Source of the DNA: Desulfatibacillum sp.
GTDB lineage: Bacteria; Desulfobacterota; Desulfobacteria; Desulfobacterales; Desulfatibacillaceae
Length of the DNA stretch: 49,116 nucleotides
Reading direction: 5' to 3'
NCBI GenBank assembly: GCA_016342355.1
Contig: JAEINP010000039.1
Location: 1 to 49,116 of the forward strand
The position numbers and the translations under genes are program-made. This document shows, in pieces, positions 18,955 through 26,402 of the stretch (its first letter is position 1; each line of letters starts with the position of its first letter). A model generated the notes under the pieces. It was not told the DNA's origin and searched no databases. It saw nothing but the letters and a program-made list of their open reading frames with translations.

Positions 18955-20106
18955 ATGTTCGCATTTACCAAAGCACAACAGGCAATACGCAAAGCCGCCA
19001 AAGACTTTGCCAAAGGGGAACTGGACAAGGAAACCACCAGCCAATGGGAAAAGGACAGCGCCTTTCCCAAAGACGTGTGGGAAAAAGCCGCGGAACTGGG
19101 CTTTTTGGGCATCCATTTGCCGGAAAAGTACTCGGGAGGAGGGCTGGGCATGCTGGACAGCGCCCTCATCATGGAAGAACTGTGCCGCAAGGATTCCACG
19201 GTGGGCGTGGCTTTAGGATATGCCTCCCACGCTTCGGAGTGCTTGCTGCACTGGGGAAGCGACGCCCTTAAAGATGCTTTTTTGCCCAAGGTAACCGAAG
19301 GGGAAACGCTTTCCGCCGGCGCCTTTGGCGAAAGCCAGCGCGGAGGCGATTTTTCCGCGACCGCCACCACCGCTGTCAAACAAGGGGACGAATGGGTCAT
19401 CAATGGCCTTAAAACCCATGTGCCCAACGGCGGCCTGGCCGGGTTTTATGTCGTCCTTTGCCAGACCGACCCGGAAGCGGCCAAGCCGGAGCAAAGCGCC
19501 AGCCTCATTTTGGTGGAAGCCAACCGTCAGGGCCTTTCCACGGAAAGCCTGGGCCGTAAACTGGGCGCCAACATGACCCCCTCCGCCAACCTCATCTTGA
19601 ATAACGTGCGGGTTCCCCTGGATAACCTGATAGGCAAGGAAGGCCAGGCTTTGGCCTATGCCCGGGAGTTTACCGACGAAAATAAAATCATCCTGGCGGC
19701 CCAGGCCCTGGGCACGGCCCTGGGTTCCTACGACCGCATGATGGATTACGTCAAGGGCCGGGAGCAGTTTGGCCGCAAGCTGGCCCAGTTCCAGATAAGC
19801 CAGCATAAAATCGCCGACATGGCTACCAAGATCGAACTGTCGGCCCTCATTACTTATAAGGCCGCCTGGGTCCGGGACCAGGGCAAGATGGACAATACCC
19901 TGTGTTCCATGGCTAAAATGACCGCCTGCCGGACGGCCATGGAAGTGAGCGCCCACTCCATCCAGCTTTTGGGGGGATACGGCTATATGACCGAATACGA
20001 GGTGGAACGGTATTACCGGGACGCCAAGACCCTGGAAATCATGGCCGGGACTGCTGGTGTCCAAAAGGATATCATCGCCCAAAACGCCATTGGCAAAATT
20101 CGCTAA
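18955..20106 (+). CDS. acyl-CoA dehydrogenase family protein lacking the usual catalytic glutamate
   Basis: 383-aa member of the acyl-CoA dehydrogenase fold, normally oxidising acyl-CoA to 2-enoyl-CoA with FAD. The C-terminal family blocks are kept (REQFGRKLAQFQ, LLGGYGYMTEYEVERYYRDA). The base motif YEGT reads MAGT (A364), and the alternative base position used by isovaleryl- and long-chain enzymes is N243. The FAD-loop motif EPGAGSD reads ESQRGGD. It may therefore be the non-catalytic partner of the next gene product, or use another residue (E242 is adjacent). ATG at 18955 follows GGGAG; an in-frame ATG 51 bases upstream is less likely. It is the first gene of the operon. Confidence 0.88.
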   Translation: MFAFTKAQQAIRKAAKDFAKGELDKETTSQWEKDSAFPKDVWEKAAELGFLGIHLPEKYSGGGLGMLDSALIMEELCRKDSTVGVALGYASHASECLLHWGSDALKDAFLPKVTEGETLSAGAFGESQRGGDFSATATTAVKQGDEWVINGLKTHVPNGGLAGFYVVLCQTDPEAAKPEQSASLILVEANRQGLSTESLGRKLGANMTPSANLILNNVRVPLDNLIGKEGQALAYAREFTDENKIILAAQALGTALGSYDRMMDYVKGREQFGRKLAQFQISQHKIADMATKIELSALITYKAAWVRDQGKMDNTLCSMAKMTACRTAMEVSAHSIQLLGGYGYMTEYEVERYYRDAKTLEIMAGTAGVQKDIIAQNAIGKIR

Positions 20107-20133
20107 ACCACTTCACACCAAGATAACCGGAGA

Positions 20134-20147
20134 AGCCCCCGGGGGCT
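20134..20147. repeat. GC palindrome between the two acyl-CoA dehydrogenase genes
   Basis: AGCCCCC followed directly by GGGGGCT, a perfect 14-bp palindrome 25 bases before the next start codon. No T-run follows. It could form a short stem in the mRNA; no function is evident. Confidence 0.4.
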
Positions 20148-20171
20148 CGACAGGCATAATAAGGAGAAATC

Positions 20172-21314
20172 ATGGGAGTTTTAAAATATACCGAGGATCA
20201 TGAGCGGTTCCGCCTGAATCTGCGCGAATTTCTGGCCAGGGAAGTGGTTCCCCACACTATGGAATGGGAGGAAGCCCACATTGTGCCCAAGGAAGCATGG
20301 AAGAAAATGGGCAAGGCGGGTTTCTTGTGCACGGCGATCTCCAAGGAATACGGCGGATTGGGGGGCGACTTCCTCTATTCCGTCATCGTCACCGAAGAAA
20401 TGGCCGCCATTTCCCAGGCTGGTCTGTGCGCCATGCTCCATAGCGACATCGTGGTTCCTTACATCAATGCATACGGAACCGAGGCCCAGAAGAAAAAATA
20501 CCTCCCCGGTTGCGTGTCCGGCGACATCATCACTGCCGTGGCCATGACCGAACCCGGCGCAGGCAGCGACGTGGGAGGGCTGGAAGCCACTGCTGAAGAA
20601 GATGGGGATGAAATCATCATTAACGGAACCAAAACCTTTATCTCCAATGGCCTCAATTGCGGGCTTGTGGTCCTGGCAGCCCGAAATCCTGAAATTGAGG
20701 ACAAGCACGCAGGCGTCTCCCTGTACCTGGTGGAGGACGGTACACCCGGCTTCACCCGGGGCCGCCACCTGGATAAAATGGGCATGCACAGCCAGGACAC
20801 GGCGGAGTTGTTTTTCTCCAACTGCCGGATTCCCAAGGAAAACATCCTGGGCCAAAAGGGGGCAGGCTTTCTCATGCTCATGGAAAAACTCCAGCAGGAG
20901 CGCCTCATGAGCGCCATCGCCAACGTGGCGATAGCTGAGAATGTCCTCAAGGAGGCTATAGCCTATTGCCGCGAGACCCTGGTGGACGGAAAACCCTTGG
21001 GCAGATCCCAGGCCGTCAAGTTCGCCCTGGCCGAAATGACCACGGATGTCAACCTCAACCGGGCCTTTTTGGACAACCTCATCGCAGACCACGCGGCAGG
21101 CAAGGACGTGACCGCCCAGACCATGATGTCCAAGTTCGCCAGCTCCGAGATGGTCAACACCCAACTTTCCACCATTATGGACCTTTTCGGCGAATACGGC
21201 CTGTTGGAATCAAGCCCCATAGCCCGTTATTTCCGGGATCAGCGCATCACCACCATTTTTGCGGGCACCACCGAAATCATGAAAACCATTATCGCCAAGT
21301 TCCTGGGCCTTTAG
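20172..21314 (+). CDS. acyl-CoA dehydrogenase with helix-G glutamate
   Basis: 380-aa FAD enzyme oxidising an acyl-CoA to the 2-enoyl-CoA and passing electrons to ETF. The FAD motif TEPGAGSD is intact. The YEGT motif reads FAGT, but E243 (KLQQERLMSAIA) falls at the position of the catalytic glutamate of isovaleryl-CoA and long-chain acyl-CoA dehydrogenases (by-eye alignment), so the enzyme should be active. That geometry is used by enzymes with bulky or branched substrates, though substrate cannot be read directly. AAGGAG precedes the ATG by six bases. The gene sits 65 bases after the degenerate dehydrogenase, and the two products may form a heteromer. Confidence 0.92.
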   Translation: MGVLKYTEDHERFRLNLREFLAREVVPHTMEWEEAHIVPKEAWKKMGKAGFLCTAISKEYGGLGGDFLYSVIVTEEMAAISQAGLCAMLHSDIVVPYINAYGTEAQKKKYLPGCVSGDIITAVAMTEPGAGSDVGGLEATAEEDGDEIIINGTKTFISNGLNCGLVVLAARNPEIEDKHAGVSLYLVEDGTPGFTRGRHLDKMGMHSQDTAELFFSNCRIPKENILGQKGAGFLMLMEKLQQERLMSAIANVAIAENVLKEAIAYCRETLVDGKPLGRSQAVKFALAEMTTDVNLNRAFLDNLIADHAAGKDVTAQTMMSKFASSEMVNTQLSTIMDLFGEYGLLESSPIARYFRDQRITTIFAGTTEIMKTIIAKFLGL

Positions 21315-21381
21315 GCACCGGGATTTGGCTGTTTGCAAATGTTATATGAAGATTAACCATCGAGAAACAAAGGAGTTTATC

Positions 21382-22203
21382 ATGGAAAAAATGCTGGCTG
21401 GCAAGGTTGCCATTATTACGGGTTCGGGCCGGGGAATTGGAAAAGCCGCGGCTGTTTTGTTTGCGGCGGAAGGCGCGAAAGTCGTTGTGAGCGATATTGA
21501 TCCTGTTCCTGCTGAAGAAACCGTGGCGGAAATCAAGGCCGCTGGCGGCGAAGCCATTGCATATGCAGGCGACGCCACTGCCGATGATTTTGCCGAAGGA
21601 ATTGTCAAGGCTGCCGTGGACGCCTGGGGCGGACTGCACATCATAGTGAACAACGCCGGTTACACCTGGGACGCCGTCATCCATAAAATGACCGACAAGC
21701 AGTGGGACGCCATGATGGACATCCATCTAAAGACCCCTTTCCGGCTCATCCGCGCTGCAGCGCCCTATTTCAAGGACGCCGCTAAAAAAGAAATGGCCGA
21801 AGGCAAGCTGGTTTCCCGCAAGATAGTCAATATCTCCTCCATTTCCGGCACCCGCGGCAATGCAGGCCAAGCCAACTATTCCTCGGCCAAGTCCGGCCTT
21901 TTGGGCTTGACCCAGACCATGGCCCAGGAATGGGGCCGTTACAATGTTCAGTCCAACGCCGTGGCCTACGGCTGGGTGGAAACACGCCTTACAGCCGCCA
22001 AGGAAGCAGCCGGCGCCGTGGAACGGGAAGGCGAATCCGTCGCCCTGGGCATTCCGGACAAACAGCGCCAGATGATGAAAATGGTCATTCCCATGGGCCG
22101 CGGCGGAACACCCGAAGAGGCCGCAGGCGTGATTCTGTTCCTGGCATCTCCCTTATCCAACTATGTATCCGGTCAGTGCATTGAAATGACTGGCGGCATG
22201 TAG
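21382..22203 (+). CDS. short-chain dehydrogenase, probable (3R)-hydroxyacyl-CoA dehydrogenase
   Basis: 273-aa Rossmann-fold oxidoreductase. The nucleotide motif is TGSGRGIG, NNAG follows near residue 92, and the catalytic serine and YxxxK appear as SISGT...YSSAK. The tetrad asparagine position is histidine in DIHLKTPF, as seen in the dehydrogenase part of peroxisomal multifunctional enzyme 2. That family oxidises (3R)-hydroxyacyl-CoA, which fits the MaoC-type hydratases in the operon. ATG at 21382 follows AAAGGAG; upstream in-frame starts lack a ribosome site. It would supply the 3-oxoacyl-CoA for the thiolase. NAD versus NADP use is not certain; the SDID after strand 2 suggests NAD. Confidence 0.88.
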   Translation: MEKMLAGKVAIITGSGRGIGKAAAVLFAAEGAKVVVSDIDPVPAEETVAEIKAAGGEAIAYAGDATADDFAEGIVKAAVDAWGGLHIIVNNAGYTWDAVIHKMTDKQWDAMMDIHLKTPFRLIRAAAPYFKDAAKKEMAEGKLVSRKIVNISSISGTRGNAGQANYSSAKSGLLGLTQTMAQEWGRYNVQSNAVAYGWVETRLTAAKEAAGAVEREGESVALGIPDKQRQMMKMVIPMGRGGTPEEAAGVILFLASPLSNYVSGQCIEMTGGM

Positions 22204-22265
22204 AATATAACCCGGCATATTCCCTCAAGGAAGATGCCTTTATGAACCCTTTTACATACAGATAA

Positions 22266-22297
22266 CCCGGGCTGCCCGGGCCGGTTTTTCGGTCCGG
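22266..22297 (+). repeat. GC-rich hairpins before the HMGCS-like gene
   Basis: CCCGGG-CTG-CCCGGG (22266-22280) is followed by CCGG, a T5 run and a second CCGG. It resembles a weak or partial terminator and could reduce transcription into the downstream genes. The loop is short, so folding is uncertain. Confidence 0.35.
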
Positions 22298-22313
22298 ATG
22301 CCCATTCCACACA

Positions 22314-22328
22314 GTGCGATAATCGCAC
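22314..22328. promoter_or_regulatory. GTGCGAT-A-ATCGCAC palindrome, possible operator
   Basis: A perfect 15-bp dyad 21 bases before the start of the HMGCS-like gene, between the GC hairpins and the ribosome site. Size and symmetry suit a dimeric repressor; no family can be assigned. Confidence 0.4.
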
Positions 22329-22349
22329 AGGATAGCTGAAGGAGGTCCA

Positions 22350-23807
22350 ATGGCTGGAATAGTTGCATATGGCGGTTACGTGCCGCGCTACCGGTTAAAC
22401 CGTGGCTTGGTGTATGGCGCCATGGGATGGATGAATCCCGCTAATATCACCAATGCCAGAGGTGAAAAAGCGGTTGCGAATTTTGATGAAGACAGCATCA
22501 CCATGGCTGTGGCCGCGGGTATTGATGCGTTAAAAGGTATGGATCGCAACACCGTGGGCGGCGTGTACTTCGCCTCCACCTCCATGCCTTACAAGGAAAG
22601 GCTCAACGCCGGTATCATCACGGCTGCCCTGGGGTTGAACGACCAGATCCGCGCTGCGGATTTCTCCGGCGGCATCAAGGCCGGAACCACGGCTCTTTTG
22701 GCCGCCCTGGAAGGGGTTGCCGCCAAGGGCGTGGACAATGTGCTGGTTACGGCTTCCGACGCCCGGCTTGGCAAACCCGCCTCTCCCCAGGAAATGATTT
22801 TCGGCGACGCCGCCGCTTCTTTGCTGGTTGGTTCGGAGAATGTCATCGCCGAATTCAAGGGCTCCTTTTCCACCACCTATGATTTCGTGGATCATTACCG
22901 TGGAGAAAACGCCAAGTATGACCGCCAGTGGGAAGACCGCTGGATCCGCGACGTGGGCTTCGCCCAATTGGTTCCCGAAGCCGTGAACGGCCTGCTGGAA
23001 AAATACGGCTTGGCCATGACCGATTTCAACAAGGTGGTCTACCCCTGCCATTACGGAGCTGCCCGCAAAGGCCTTAACAAAAAATTCGGCATCACTCCTG
23101 AAATGGAGCAGTCCAACCTCCAGGTGGAAATCGGGGAAACCGGCACTCCCCATTCCCTGGTCATGTTTGTCAAGGCCCTGGAAGACGCCAAACCCGGCGA
23201 CAAGATTTTGCTGGTGAGCTTTGGCAGCGGCTGCGACGCCCTGTATTTTGAAGTGACCGAAAACATCACCAAGTTGGCCCCCCGCGCCGCCATCTCCGGA
23301 AGCCTGGCCAACAGAGCTGACCTTGATAACTACACCAAGTACCTTATCTGGCGCGACATCATGCCCGGAGACGCTGGCCTCAGGAGCGAAGAAGACCTGT
23401 GGACCCGTTGGTCCCAACTTTGGCGTAAAAGAAGGGAAGTCCTGGGTCTGTGGGGCACCAAGTGCCAGGCCTGCGGCACCATCCAATATCCCAAGCAACG
23501 CATTTGCGTGAACCCGGATTGCGGTGTGCCCGACAAAATGGATGAATACTGCTTTTCCGACAAAGTGGGTAAAATCGCCAGCTACACCGGCGACAACCTG
23601 GCCGCCTCGGTCAATCCCCCGGCCATTTACGGCCAGGTGATTTTTGAAGAGGGCGGAAAGTACATGTTTGATTTTACGGATTGCGACCTGGATTCCCTGG
23701 CCACGGGCATGCCCGTTGTGATGAGTTTCCGGAGGAAATATACCGATAAGCATAGGGACATTGCGGGATATTTCTGGAAAGCAGTTCCCAAGAAAGAGGA
23801 GGCATAA
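22350..23807 (+). CDS. HMG-CoA-synthase-like protein fused to a Zn-ribbon/OB domain, nucleophile missing
   Basis: 485-aa fusion. Residues ~1-350 follow the archaeal/bacterial HMG-CoA synthase fold, and ~355-480 are a DUF35-type domain with a zinc ribbon (C372, C375, C386, C391) and OB fold. By eye, SESxPY of archaeal enzymes reads STSMPY (catalytic Glu to T77), and ACKAGT reads GIKAGT (catalytic Cys to I109). The histidine is kept (H234, YPCHYGA), as is FGSG. The synthase reaction therefore looks impossible. In archaea, thiolase, DUF35 and HMG-CoA synthase form one complex; here the fusion lies directly before the thiolase gene (2-base gap) and may serve as its structural or CoA-channelling partner. 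It starts after GAAGGAGG. Confidence 0.82.
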   Translation: MAGIVAYGGYVPRYRLNRGLVYGAMGWMNPANITNARGEKAVANFDEDSITMAVAAGIDALKGMDRNTVGGVYFASTSMPYKERLNAGIITAALGLNDQIRAADFSGGIKAGTTALLAALEGVAAKGVDNVLVTASDARLGKPASPQEMIFGDAAASLLVGSENVIAEFKGSFSTTYDFVDHYRGENAKYDRQWEDRWIRDVGFAQLVPEAVNGLLEKYGLAMTDFNKVVYPCHYGAARKGLNKKFGITPEMEQSNLQVEIGETGTPHSLVMFVKALEDAKPGDKILLVSFGSGCDALYFEVTENITKLAPRAAISGSLANRADLDNYTKYLIWRDIMPGDAGLRSEEDLWTRWSQLWRKRREVLGLWGTKCQACGTIQYPKQRICVNPDCGVPDKMDEYCFSDKVGKIASYTGDNLAASVNPPAIYGQVIFEEGGKYMFDFTDCDLDSLATGMPVVMSFRRKYTDKHRDIAGYFWKAVPKKEEA

Positions 23808-23809
23808 TC

Positions 23810-25015
23810 ATGGCTGACGGAATTAGAGACAAGGTCGCCATCCTGGGCATGGGATGTACCAAGTTCGGCGAACGGTGGGACTGCAGCGGGGAAGACCTCA
23901 TGGTGGAGTCTTTCCTGGAATGCCTGGCGGACGCAGGCATTGAAAAAAAGGAAATCCAGGCGGCTTATCTGGGAGTCCATATTGACGAAGTAAACGTGGG
24001 CAAGGCAGGAACCCCTCTGGGCTCGGCTCTCAAGCTCCCTTTCATTCCCATCACACGGACCGAGAACTTTTGCGCCACAGCCACGGAAGCCTTCAGGGCC
24101 GCCTGCTATGCAGTGGCCGCCGGGGCTTACGACATTGTTTTGGCCCTGGGCGTGGAAAAGCTCAAGGATACAGGTTACGGCGGGCTTCCCGGCGGCGCCG
24201 CCTTCGGCACGGAAATGTTCATGCGCGGCTCCAACGCTACGGCGCCGGGCCTTTTCGCCCAGTTGGCCACGGCATACTCGGCCAAGTATGACATTCCCAT
24301 GTCGAAGATCAAGGACGCCATTGCGCATATTTCAGCCAAAAGCCATTACAACGGCTCCCTGAATCCCAAGGCTCACCTGAGAAAGGCCGTGCCTGAAGAA
24401 GCCATCAAGGCCGCACCCATGATCGCCTATCCTCTGGGGCTTTTTGACTGCTGCGGTGTGTCCGACGGATCCGCCGCCGCCATCGTCACTACCCCGGAAA
24501 TCGCCAAGAGCCTGAAAAGAAACCAGGATTTGATCAAGGTGAAAGCCCTCCAGATTTCCGTAAGTTCCGGCGAGGAAGAAATCTATACCAAGTGGGACGG
24601 CGCACATTTCGCCACCACCCGGGTGGCGGCTACCAAGGCCTATAAAGAAGCCGGGATCACCAATCCCCGGGAAGAAGTGAGCATGATGGAAGTCCATGAC
24701 TGCTTTTCCATCACGGAATTCGTGACCATGGAAGACGTCCACATCTCCCCCAAGGGCGGAGCTTACGAAGACGTCATGAGCGGATTTTACGACCTGAACG
24801 GCCAAGTGCCCTGCCAAGTGGACGGAGGCCTGAAATGCTTCGGCCATCCCATCGGCGCTTCCGGCCTCAGGATGATCTACGCCATGTACGAGCAACTCCT
24901 GGAAAGAGTACCGGACGAACGGAAGGTCAAGAACGCCAGGTTCGGCCTTACCCACAATCTGGGCGGAACCCCGGCCAAGAACGTGGCCGCCATTTCCATC
25001 ATCGGCAGGGACTAG
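23810..25015 (+). CDS. SCP2-type thiolase (3-oxoacyl-CoA thiolase or related lyase)
   Basis: 401-aa thiolase of the sterol-carrier-protein-2 branch. The nucleophile is C88 in TENFCATATEAF, H296 lies in EVHDCFSITEF, H346 in GGLKCFGHPIGASG, and the C-terminal HNLGG loop is present, so it appears active. Members of this branch either cleave 3-oxoacyl-CoAs with CoA or act as retro-aldolases, and commonly need a DUF35 partner protein. Here that domain is in the preceding gene product. It is the last step of the proposed beta-oxidation route. The ribosome site AGGAGG lies in the end of the previous gene. Confidence 0.88.
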   Translation: MADGIRDKVAILGMGCTKFGERWDCSGEDLMVESFLECLADAGIEKKEIQAAYLGVHIDEVNVGKAGTPLGSALKLPFIPITRTENFCATATEAFRAACYAVAAGAYDIVLALGVEKLKDTGYGGLPGGAAFGTEMFMRGSNATAPGLFAQLATAYSAKYDIPMSKIKDAIAHISAKSHYNGSLNPKAHLRKAVPEEAIKAAPMIAYPLGLFDCCGVSDGSAAAIVTTPEIAKSLKRNQDLIKVKALQISVSSGEEEIYTKWDGAHFATTRVAATKAYKEAGITNPREEVSMMEVHDCFSITEFVTMEDVHISPKGGAYEDVMSGFYDLNGQVPCQVDGGLKCFGHPIGASGLRMIYAMYEQLLERVPDERKVKNARFGLTHNLGGTPAKNVAAISIIGRD

Positions 25016-25090
25016 GTTTGTCCGAAACCCCGCGCCAGTATCGCTTTCCTCTGTAATATGAAAGGAAAGCGCCTGTGTTTACATAAAAAA

Positions 25091-25120
25091 TGCCCGGCCG
25101 GTTGACTAATCGGCCGGGCA
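25091..25120. repeat. perfect 10-bp GC hairpin with upstream A-run
   Basis: TGCCCGGCCG and CGGCCGGGCA are perfect inverted copies with a 10-base loop. An A6 run precedes the left arm, so on the - strand it reads as a stem plus T6; on the + strand no strong T-run follows. In the operon mRNA it is more likely a stabilising or processing hairpin between thiolase and hydratase genes. Confidence 0.55.
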
Positions 25121-25144
25121 TTGCCTGGAAAGGAGGTCATGACC

Positions 25145-25636
25145 ATGGCTGAAAATTTCCAAATTTCCAAAGAAATGCAAGCTGTTATAGGGTGGGAATC
25201 TTCTCCCTGGGACTGCGAAGTCACCGCCACCAGTGTGCGGGCTTTCGCCCGGGGCGTGGGCTATACTGATTTGGTGTATTATGATGTGGAAACCGCTAAA
25301 AAGGCGGGGTACCGCAATCTGCCCGCCCCTCCCACCTACCTGGGAACGCCCATTTTTATCCCGGGGAAGAGCGACGACTACCTGCCCTTTCCCCCTGATT
25401 CCATGCCGCCCCTGGAACACGGTTTGACGGGGCTTTTGGACGGTGGAACCGAAACCGAATATTTCGAGACCATCTGCGCCGGAGACACCCTCACCTGTGT
25501 GAATAAACTGGCGAGCCTCAATACCAAGGAAAGCAAAGGGCTGGGAACCATGCTCATCATGAGCACCGAGGCCACCTACACCAACCAGGACGGAAAGGTG
25601 GCCGCCATCCAGCGCGCCCAGGTCATTCTTTACTAA
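25145..25636 (+). CDS. MaoC N-terminal-type hydratase subunit without catalytic Asp/His
   Basis: 163-aa hot-dog fold protein of the MaoC_dehydrat_N type (PPTYLG near residue 63 fits the PPTF motif). The hydratase-2 signature GDxNPLHxD reads GYTDLVYYD (Y40 and Y45 replace Asp and His), so it should not catalyse hydration alone. The next gene encodes a MaoC protein with the intact motif. Such degenerate/intact pairs form heterodimeric (R)-specific hydratases in actinobacteria (HadAB/HadBC, ChsH1-ChsH2). ATG at 25145 is chosen because AGGAGG lies eight bases upstream; an ATG six bases earlier would be too close. Confidence 0.8.
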   Translation: MAENFQISKEMQAVIGWESSPWDCEVTATSVRAFARGVGYTDLVYYDVETAKKAGYRNLPAPPTYLGTPIFIPGKSDDYLPFPPDSMPPLEHGLTGLLDGGTETEYFETICAGDTLTCVNKLASLNTKESKGLGTMLIMSTEATYTNQDGKVAAIQRAQVILY

Positions 25637-25650
25637 GAGGGAGGTACAGC

Positions 25651-26064
25651 ATGGCAATTTCATGGGAAGCAATCAAAGAAGGGGACATTATCCCGGAACT
25701 GAAAAAATGCCCGGGCGTCACCCAACTGGTAAAGTACGCCGCAGGGTCCGGCGACTTCAACCCCCTGCATCACGACTATAATTTTTTCCAGTCCAAGGCC
25801 ATAGGCACCATCATTGTCCACGGACGCTTTAAATACGCCACCATCGGCGAATGCGTGTCCAACTGGCTGGGCCATGCAGGGCGCATTCAAAAAATTTCCT
25901 GCCAATATCGGGGCATGGATTTTCCGGACCAGGAATTCACCTGCAAAGGCGCCGTGGCACGCAAATACGAGGAAAACGGCCAAAAACTGGCCGAGCTTTC
26001 CGTCTGGACCGAAAATGCGGAAGGCAAAAACACCACTCCAGGCCTTGTGGTTGTGCAGTTTTAG
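25651..26064 (+). CDS. MaoC-like (R)-specific enoyl-CoA hydratase
   Basis: 137-aa hot-dog hydratase. The catalytic signature GDFNPLHHD gives D35 and H40, followed by the usual substrate-side segment IIVHGRF. It should add water to a trans-2-enoyl-CoA to give the (3R)-hydroxyacyl-CoA, the form used by the SDR at 21382. GAGGGAGG precedes the ATG. It lies 14 bases after the degenerate MaoC-type gene, which is its likely partner, and is the last gene of the operon. Confidence 0.88.
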   Translation: MAISWEAIKEGDIIPELKKCPGVTQLVKYAAGSGDFNPLHHDYNFFQSKAIGTIIVHGRFKYATIGECVSNWLGHAGRIQKISCQYRGMDFPDQEFTCKGAVARKYEENGQKLAELSVWTENAEGKNTTPGLVVVQF

Positions 26065-26142
26065 CCAGAAGTTTTTTGAAAATCGGGCCTGCTTTTGAGG
26101 TCCTGAAATGATTCTGCCTTATACGGGGCGGTGCTGGTTATT

Positions 26143-26205
26143 CAATTGCAGGCGGCTCTCCTTTGGGAGTGGTTGGGGCCATTCTTTTTTTGCGGCCTGC
26201 AATTG
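26143..26205. repeat. nested inverted repeat, 11-bp perfect arms
   Basis: CAATTGCAGGC (26143-26153) and GCCTGCAATTG (26195-26205) are perfect inverted copies. The 41-base interior contains a CTCC-TTTG-GGAG hairpin and a T7 run. It could be a terminator-like fold, a small RNA, or the remnant of a short mobile repeat. Confidence 0.5.
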
Positions 26206-26269
26206 TGTTAAATATCGTTCATGTCATTAGGCCGGTCCGCCCCGGATAAAAGGCATCAAAACGTTCCCG

Positions 26270-26313
26270 AAAAAAGCGCGCCGCCGGATTTCCACCCGGC
26301 TGTGCGTTTTTTT
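26270..26313. terminator. bidirectional rho-independent terminator
   Basis: A6 precedes and T7 follows a stem of CGC/GCG and GCCGG/CCGGC with a three-base internal loop between them and an eight-base apical loop. Placed between converging genes, it can stop both the acyl-CoA operon and cinA. Confidence 0.7.
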
Positions 26314-26402
26314 GTTAGTGACCTATTGCGTGACGGTTATCTGGCCCGGTTTTTATTTTTGGCAGAGGATTGCCCCCCGGTTGTTTAGACATGACTGAGT
26401 CA

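Larger units (their letters stand above)
26065..26402. other. 338-bp convergent gap with structured DNA
   Basis: No gene is seen. It holds a nested inverted repeat (26143-26205) and a rho-independent-type terminator (26270-26313), between the end of the acyl-CoA operon and the end of cinA. Confidence 0.6.

Noticed and set aside
22530-23753. 407-codon open frame on the - strand
   Set aside because: It lies fully opposite the HMGCS-like gene, has no recognisable motif and low-complexity Gly/His/Val content typical of a shadow frame in GC-rich DNA.
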